Below are positions 28,855 to 33,970 of a stretch of DNA of 33,970 bases, piece by piece. This stretch comes from CAZNGF01 sp964572855. Its GTDB lineage: Bacteria; Bipolaricaulota; Bipolaricaulia; RBG-16-55-9; JAJCYT01. Under the pieces are notes generated by a model, which was given only the letters and a program-made list of their open reading frames with translations, ran no database searches and was not told the DNA's origin. The stretch's first letter is position 1; each line of letters opens with the position of its first letter. The translations under genes and the position numbers were made by a program. The stretch covers positions 1 through 33,970 of the forward strand of contig CAZNGF010000026.1 in the NCBI GenBank assembly GCA_964572855.1, in the 5' to 3' direction.

Positions 28855-31800
28855 CTAGCGAACCTCGAAGCGGATCCACATGGTTTCGTCCCAGGGAAAG
28901 ATCGACCGCAGTTCGTAGGTGCCCGGCGCCAGTCCGCTGGGATCGAAGCGCAGTTCGTATTGTCGGGTCTCCCGGTTGTAGGCGTAGTGGCCCACGGAGC
29001 GGATTGGCGTTTCGGTTTTCGTCCCGTCCGAACCCACCTCGATACGCCAGAGGACGGCTTCGGTCTGCAGGAACACGATCGGGTCGCCGTTCGCGGCGAA
29101 CAACTCGAACGTGAACAGCAACAAGTCCTTGTCGAGGTCGTCCGGGTCCGGCACGGGCTCGACCCGTCCGCGCGTTCCCTCGCCGCCGGGCGGCAGCTCG
29201 GGCAGGACGCGGATGAAGAACGTGCGGTCCCGCACGTTGTCGGCAAAATCCGACACCGTGCAGGTGAGCTCGTTGATCCCGACGCGGAAGAGCGTTTCAG
29301 AACCCGGCGTGCAAACGACCTCGCTGGCCACGTCGCTTAAGTTGTCGACCGCCTCCAGCGCTGGGTACTCGAACACGATCCCCTCGCGGTTCTCGGCGAT
29401 CAGCGTCTGGTCCTCGAACAGGATCCGCGGCGCGGTCTTGTCGACGTTGATCTGCTGAGCCACCTTCAGGCTGTCGGTGACGTCGTCGCTGTTGTCGACG
29501 TGGTCGAAGCACTGGCCCGTGACCTCCTGGTTGAAGCCCTCCGAGGTCACGCTCACGAGCAGCGGGCTGGCCCCCGACGAGCCCGTTGCAGCGCCCGAGG
29601 CCGTAATCAGTCCCACGCCCGATGGCGCCACCCCCGCGTTGCGCGTGTCGGCCGGGTCCTGGCAGCGCCACTCCAGCGCGACGTCCTCGTTGTTCCAGCC
29701 GAATTCGTTGGGCTCCGTGCGCGTGTCGGGCACGATCGGCTTGGTGAGCACGGGCGGCGTGTTGTCGAGCGTGAGGAGTTTGGAGTCGTCGGCCGTGTTG
29801 CCCAGGTTGTCCGTCACCGAGCTGACCGCGACCGTGAAATCCTGATCGAAGGTCGTGGCCACCAAGTTCGGCGCGGGTCGCGGATCGCCGAAGGTGAAAC
29901 TGGTCGTGTCGGTGTCGCCCGTGCCGCCGGCCGTGTCGAACCCCGAGCAGTCGTCGGAGCCCGTGTGGACCCCGTCGGATGGGTCGGCCACCGTCGCGGT
30001 GGGCGTCGTGTCCGACGTGCACGAAGCGATGCCGCTGCCCGTGCCGTCGGTGATCTCGATGGTGATCTGGGTGTTGGAGGTGACCCAGCGGTCGCTGTGG
30101 CTGGGCGCGCCCAACGGGAACGAGATGACGGGTGGCGTGTCGTCCACCCTGCGCGTGCGGCTGAAATTCGGCGAGGCGTTGCCGGCCACGTCGGTGCAGC
30201 GCACGTCGTAGTCGTGGTCGCCGTCGGGGGTGGGGAGTGTGAAGTTGTCGCCCGCAAGCGATGCCGGACTACCGGAGACGGTCCCATAGCCCGCAAAGCC
30301 GCCGCCGTCGATTTGAAGCTCGCACGTGTCGATGCCGGTCCCGCCCGCGTCGTCCGCGTCGACCGAGATCGCCGTGTTCGACTTCACGAACACGATCCCG
30401 TTGAGCGTTTCGGTGTAGTTCGGGCTGCCCAGGGTTTCGGCGAAGTTCGCGGGAGCCACGTCATCGATGGTCACGGTGAGCAGGAACGCGCCCAGCGCGG
30501 TGTTCCCCGCCACGTCTGTCGCCTCTGCGGACAACTGATGGTCGGTCTTGGTGCCGCCGGTGAGCGCACTCGTCGTGATCGCAAACGTGCCGCCGCCGCC
30601 GACCGTGCCGTTGCCCACCCCTAAACCGTCCACGTCGCTGTCGATCCGGATGGTGGCGCCCACTTCGCCCGTGCCGTCGAAGGTGGGGGTGTTGTCGGTG
30701 GTGATGTCGTCGCTGTCAAACGTCCCGGTGTCGCTGGAGTCCCTGAGATCGAGCGTCGGCGTGTTCGTGCCGGTGTCGATGGTGACATTCAACCCAACAG
30801 AGGTAGCCTCGTTCCCGGCCACGTCGGTGGCAAAAGCCGTCATGGCGTGGTCCTGGCCGATCGGGTCGCCGTCGGTGAGGGCGACCGAGGTGATGGACCA
30901 GTTGCCGGCGCCGTCGGCGGTGTCGGTGCCCCGGTTGTTGCCGTCGAAGCTGCTGTCCAGGCGCACGGAGGCGTCGGCTTCGGCCGTGCCCGAGAAGGTG
31001 GGCGTGGTGTCGTTGGTAAGGTTGTCAGTATTGGACGAGCCTGAGTCGCTGGCCGCGTCGAGGTCGATGGTCGGGGTGGTCGTGCCGGTGTCGATGGTCA
31101 CGGTCAGGGCCGAGGAGCTGGCTGAGGTGTTGCCGGCGGCGTCCGTGGCCCTGGCTGTGATATCGTGATCGGTTCCGAGCACGCTCCCCGATAAGGCGCT
31201 GCTCGTGATGGACCAGGTCCCGCCGGAAGCCGTGCCCGTCCCCAGCGAAACCGAGCCCGCGCGGAACAGCTCGACGGTCGAATCGGCCTCGGCGGTGCCG
31301 GAGAAGGTGGGCGTGGTGTCGTTGGTGATGTCGTCGTTGTCGATGTTGGAATCGCTGCCGGCATCCAGGTCGGGCGTCGAGGGCGCGTTTGGCGCTACCG
31401 AGTCGTGGGTGTCGGTCTCGTTGGCGGTGTTGCTGTTGCCGGCGAGGTCGGTGGCGGTGGCGGTGTAGGTGATGGTGCCTTCTTGCAGACCGGAGACGTT
31501 CAGGCCGGAGGTCGTGGTCCAGTTGGCGGCGTTGTCGGTCGAGGCCGGTCCCACGGAGCCCCCGCCGGTGGCGGTGACCGTGACGGTGTCGATGCCCGAG
31601 GTGGCGTCGGCAGCCGTGCCGGTGACGGTGACCGAGTCGTCCTCGGCGGCGTTGACGAAGTCGTCGCCGGTGGGGTCGGCGTCGACCGTGACCGAGGGTG
31701 CGACGGAGTCGTGGACGTCGGTGATCTGGATAGAATTGCTGTTTCCGGCGTTGTCAATCGCGGTGGCGGTGTAGGTGATCGTGCCCTCGCCCAGCGTTGA

Positions 31801-33015
31801 GACGTTGGCCGTGGCGCTCCAGTCCGTCGTGCCCGTCACGCCTGGACTCACGCTACCCGCGCCCGTGTCGGTGATCTCCAGAGTGACCGAGCTGATGCCG
31901 GAACTGTCAGAGGCGGTGCCGTCCACGGAGAAACCGTTGTCCTCGCTGTCGTTGACGAAGTCGTCGCCGGTGGGGTCGCCGCTGTCGAACCCTACCGTGG
32001 GGGCGGTGTTGTCGATGGTGAATTCCTCGTCGCTGGTGGGCGCGGTGCTGAGCGTGTTGCCGGCGGCATCCTGGATGTCGGTGCCGGCGTTGACGTTGAG
32101 GCCCAGCGCGCCGTCGCCGGCTACGGCGTTGACCGGCAGGGTGACCGCGGTTCCGGAGGTGCCGGAGGTCGCCCCCTTGGAGCCCGAGGCAGTGCCCGAG
32201 GTGTTGAGGTCGAAGTCGCCGCTGTCCACGTTGCTGACGGACTCGCTGAAGTTGAGGTCGAAGGTCACGGAGTCGGCGTTGGTCGGGCTGGACGGGCTGT
32301 TGCGCGTGATGGCCACGGTGGGCGCGGTCCGGTCGGATTCGATCGAGAACTGCGAGGCGGCGTTGTTGTCGTTGCCGGCGTTGTCCTGGGCGACGCCGGC
32401 GTTGATGTCGACGGTGACGGAGCCGTCGCTGCTGGGCGTGAGGTCGAAGCTGAACAGGCCGCCGCCGTCGTCGCTGAAGCCGCCGACGGCGCCGTTGCCG
32501 ATGATGAGGTCGCCCTGATCGAAACCCGAGACGGGCTCGCCGAAGTCGACGCTGACCGGGATGGGCGAGGCGTTGGTGGGGCTGGTTTCGCTCGAGGAGA
32601 TCGAAGGCGTCGGCGGCGTGCTGTCCTCGGTGAACGTGCCCATCGAGGTGCAGGCGGAAACGCCCGACGAGCCATCGTCGGCGGTGACGAAGTACTCCGT
32701 CGAAGCATCCTGTGGCACGTTGTTGTCTTGGAGCCCTGCCGTGCCTCCGGAAGCCACCCCGGTTTGCGAGTCGATCGGGGTGTTGCAAGCGCTGTCGGCG
32801 TAAAGCGTCAAGGTCACCGGATCGGCGTCATCGTTTTGAACCGTCACGGTAAGCGTGTCACTGTTGGCCGGCGACGCCGGATTGAACGACACGAACGAGG
32901 GGGCAGTGGTTTGGGCCTGTGCGAAAACGCCTGTGAAGGCCACAAGAGAGAGAATCAACGCAAGGCCGATCCAGCTATTAGAATTGAAGCGTTTTTCTCG
33001 TGGAATGAAAGACAT
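28855..33015 (-). CDS. Large secreted Ig-like repeat surface protein
   Basis: 1386 residues. Signal peptide 1-35 (WIGLALILSLVAFTGVFAQA). About 10 Ig-like domains follow: two with a TNASPIPVSVDFGEPV pattern (about 134-340), two with DPTGDDFVN (about 341-540), three near-identical units with TNDTTPTFSGTAEAD (motif starts about 570, 673 and 778, periods 103 and 105 residues), then several ending VDDTPP or DNTPP, an HYR-like domain (EDQTLIAENREGIVF), and a C-terminal domain (DLLLFTFELFAANGDP ... GTYELRSIFPWDE). ATG 33015 follows AAGGGGG. Very poor in Cys and Trp, rich in Asp/Thr/Gly, as in adhesins. No LPXTG or other sorting signal seen. Confidence 0.85.
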   Translation of the reverse strand: MSFIPREKRFNSNSWIGLALILSLVAFTGVFAQAQTTAPSFVSFNPASPANSDTLTVTVQNDDADPVTLTLYADSACNTPIDSQTGVASGGTAGLQDNNVPQDASTEYFVTADDGSSGVSACTSMGTFTEDSTPPTPSISSSETSPTNASPIPVSVDFGEPVSGFDQGDLIIGNGAVGGFSDDGGGLFSFDLTPSSDGSVTVDINAGVAQDNAGNDNNAASQFSIESDRTAPTVAITRNSPSSPTNADSVTFDLNFSESVSNVDSGDFDLNTSGTASGSKGATSGTSGTAVTLPVNAVAGDGALGLNVNAGTDIQDAAGNTLSTAPTSDEEFTIDNTAPTVGFDSGDPTGDDFVNDSEDNGFSVDGTASDSSGISSVTLEITDTGAGSVSPGVTGTTDWSATANVSTLGEGTITYTATAIDNAGNSNSIQITDVHDSVAPSVTVDADPTGDDFVNAAEDDSVTVTGTAADATSGIDTVTVTATGGGSVGPASTDNAANWTTTSGLNVSGLQEGTITYTATATDLAGNSNTANETDTHDSVAPNAPSTPDLDAGSDSNIDNDDITNDTTPTFSGTAEADSTVELFRAGSVSLGTGTASGGTWSITSSALSGSVLGTDHDITARATDAAGNTSASSSALTVTIDTGTTTPTIDLDAASDSGSSNTDNLTNDTTPTFSGTAEADASVRLDSSFDGNNRGTDTADGAGNWSITSVALTDGDPIGQDHAMTAFATDVAGNEATSVGLNVTIDTGTNTPTLDLRDSSDTGTFDSDDITTDNTPTFDGTGEVGATIRIDSDVDGLGVGNGTVGGGGTFAITTSALTGGTKTDHQLSAEATDVAGNTALGAFLLTVTIDDVAPANFAETLGSPNYTETLNGIVFVKSNTAISVDADDAGGTGIDTCELQIDGGGFAGYGTVSGSPASLAGDNFTLPTPDGDHDYDVRCTDVAGNASPNFSRTRRVDDTPPVISFPLGAPSHSDRWVTSNTQITIEITDGTGSGIASCTSDTTPTATVADPSDGVHTGSDDCSGFDTAGGTGDTDTTSFTFGDPRPAPNLVATTFDQDFTVAVSSVTDNLGNTADDSKLLTLDNTPPVLTKPIVPDTRTEPNEFGWNNEDVALEWRCQDPADTRNAGVAPSGVGLITASGAATGSSGASPLLVSVTSEGFNQEVTGQCFDHVDNSDDVTDSLKVAQQINVDKTAPRILFEDQTLIAENREGIVFEYPALEAVDNLSDVASEVVCTPGSETLFRVGINELTCTVSDFADNVRDRTFFIRVLPELPPGGEGTRGRVEPVPDPDDLDKDLLLFTFELFAANGDPIVFLQTEAVLWRIEVGSDGTKTETPIRSVGHYAYNRETRQYELRFDPSGLAPGTYELRSIFPWDETMWIRFEVR
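30600..31990 (-). repeat. Tandem DNA repeats inside the Ig-like gene
   Basis: Near-identical segments recur: AAGGTGGGCGTGGTGTCG starts at 30995 and 31304 (309-base period), with a diverged copy at 30680 (315). GTTGACGAAGTCGTCGCCGG starts at 31651 and 31951 (300-base period) and is identical for about 28 bases. They are recent duplications of whole Ig-like domains. Confidence 0.7.
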
Positions 33016-33079
33016 GGCTAGCCCCCTTGTTTTTTGCTAGAAGCACGATGCTGATGTTCATACTTGCGAAAAAAGCTCG

Positions 33080-33970
33080 TTAGAACACGACGCCGATTTC
33101 GGCTTCGGCCGCCGACATGCCTTCGGGCGTGAACGCGAGTTCGGCTTTCAGGTCCAGCGCCGTGCCGAGCTGTCCCGTGAGCGCGAACGTCGTGCGCTGC
33201 CAGGTGACCTCTCCCGCGTCCCCGCCGCCGTAGGCGGTCGTGCTGTTGAAGGTGAGCGGTTGGCGCGTGATGCTGAGCGTGAAGCTCTGTCCCGTGATGC
33301 CCGTTCCCTTGCTCACGCTCGTGCTGCTGGTGAAGCGGACGGGGCCCTCGTTGGCGTTGAGCGTGAAGCTCGTTTGAATGGATATCGAGTCGATGTCCAG
33401 GTCCGCCCCGCTGTCGGAGAGCAACACGCGGAAGTTCTCGCCCACCAGCGTGAGCTGGAGCGCGTTGCTTGCCTCCAGGTCCGCCAGCGTCGTTGTCTCG
33501 TAGGCCACGCGCAGGTTGGCCACGCCGAACAGGCCGAGTGTCGTGTTCAGTTGCAGTGACGAAACCTCGTCCAACGGCTCCCAGTCGCCCGTCAGGTTCA
33601 GCACCAAGCCCCCAACCGAGACGTTTTGCACCAGCAGCCGCAGGAAGTCGAGCCGGAGCTTGACGGGGTCGGGCGGGAGCAGCTCGCCCACGCACGCGGG
33701 GTTGACCGAGCCGCTGAAGCTGCGCTTCTTGACCACCTTGGACTCGATTTGAAAGCAGAGCCCCGCGCGCAGCTCGACCGTGATGCCGCTTACGGTCTGT
33801 CCCGTGAGCGTGAAACGGTCGCCGAAGGCGAAGCTGGGCGTCTGGTTGCCGGAGACGTTGTCCAGCTCGCCCAGGAAGTAAACGGTCTTGCCGACGTCCT
33901 CATCCACGAGGCCGTCCTCGTCGTCGTCGGCCACCGGGCCCTCGTCGACGATGCCGTCCCCGTCGTCGTC
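33080..33970 (-). CDS. 3' part of a secreted protein with Asp-rich calcium-binding-like repeats
   Basis: Coding continues past the right edge. The visible part is 296 codons plus the stop. At its left it reads DDDGDGIVDEGPVADDDEDG, which repeats the D-x-D-x-D-G loop of EF-hand and thrombospondin type-3-like calcium sites. It then becomes an approximately 270-residue beta-rich region of alternating polar and hydrophobic residues (LTLVGENFRVLLSDSGADLDID and similar), with no motif I recognise. It ends EIGVVF, and a terminal Phe is common in outer-membrane beta-barrels, but this is weak evidence. It precedes the large Ig-like gene by 64 bases, which hold no clear promoter, so the two could be cotranscribed. 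Confidence 0.8.
   Translation of the reverse strand, partial: DDDGDGIVDEGPVADDDEDGLVDEDVGKTVYFLGELDNVSGNQTPSFAFGDRFTLTGQTVSGITVELRAGLCFQIESKVVKKRSFSGSVNPACVGELLPPDPVKLRLDFLRLLVQNVSVGGLVLNLTGDWEPLDEVSSLQLNTTLGLFGVANLRVAYETTTLADLEASNALQLTLVGENFRVLLSDSGADLDIDSISIQTSFTLNANEGPVRFTSSTSVSKGTGITGQSFTLSITRQPLTFNSTTAYGGGDAGEVTWQRTTFALTGQLGTALDLKAELAFTPEGMSAAEAEIGVVF

Overview
The window is a densely packed, strongly G+C-rich bacterial chromosome segment with mostly housekeeping genes, frequent GTG and TTG starts, many 4-base stop/start overlaps, and no phage, transposase, CRISPR array, rRNA or tRNA that I could find. Phylum is not settled. Extracellular CARDB and Ig-like proteins, a Tricorn protease, an N-terminally extended L27 next to a Prp homologue, and several genes whose -10 box lies 6-7 bases before the start codon (leaderless mRNAs, as is common in Deinococcota and Actinobacteria) suggest a deep-branching or poorly cultured high-GC lineage. 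This is an inference only.

Layout. 1-203: a structured non-coding end with a + strand terminator inside a 15-bp inverted repeat. 204-3848 (-): an ABC-2 exporter pair (NatA/NatB type) and a secreted CARDB/metzincin protease. 3929-6742 (-): serS, then an M42 aminopeptidase and a thioesterase with overlapping ends. 6886-8654 (+): rimI and an orphan MalK/UgpC-type ATPase. 8729-9747 (-): a zinc-finger anti-sigma-like membrane protein and an unknown partner. 9892-12823 (+): a tiny membrane protein, a possible permuted papain-fold protein, chorismate mutase, a possible aromatic leader peptide, and prephenate dehydrogenase with an ACT domain. 12930-18473 (-): tsaB-etfB-etfA-rpmB, ribF, nrnA and a TolB-like propeller protein. 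18576-18701: a dispersed-type palindromic repeat. 18724-21927 (-): Tricorn protease with its full catalytic set. 22059-23075 (+): ruvB. 23148-26321 (-): two small membrane proteins of unknown function and two tandem MoeA paralogues. 26376-28694 (-): rplU-prp-rpmA-obgE. 28855-33970 (-): a 1386-residue Ig-repeat surface protein and the 3' part of a secreted protein with an Asp-rich calcium-binding-like start.

How the genes fit together: tyrosine and phenylalanine synthesis (aroQ, tyrA) forms one unit. Flavin supply (ribF) sits beside flavoprotein genes (etfAB). Tricorn and the M42 peptidase could act in series on peptides. The L21/Prp/L27/Obg block is a ribosome-assembly unit. Its most notable point is that the predicted Prp protease has serine instead of its catalytic cysteine at residue 34, although the L27 encoded beside it appears to carry a cleavable N-terminal extension. 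A second notable region is 11387-11735, upstream of tyrA, with an internal promoter, a short ORF rich in aromatic codons over a hairpin, and a second short ORF translationally coupled to tyrA.
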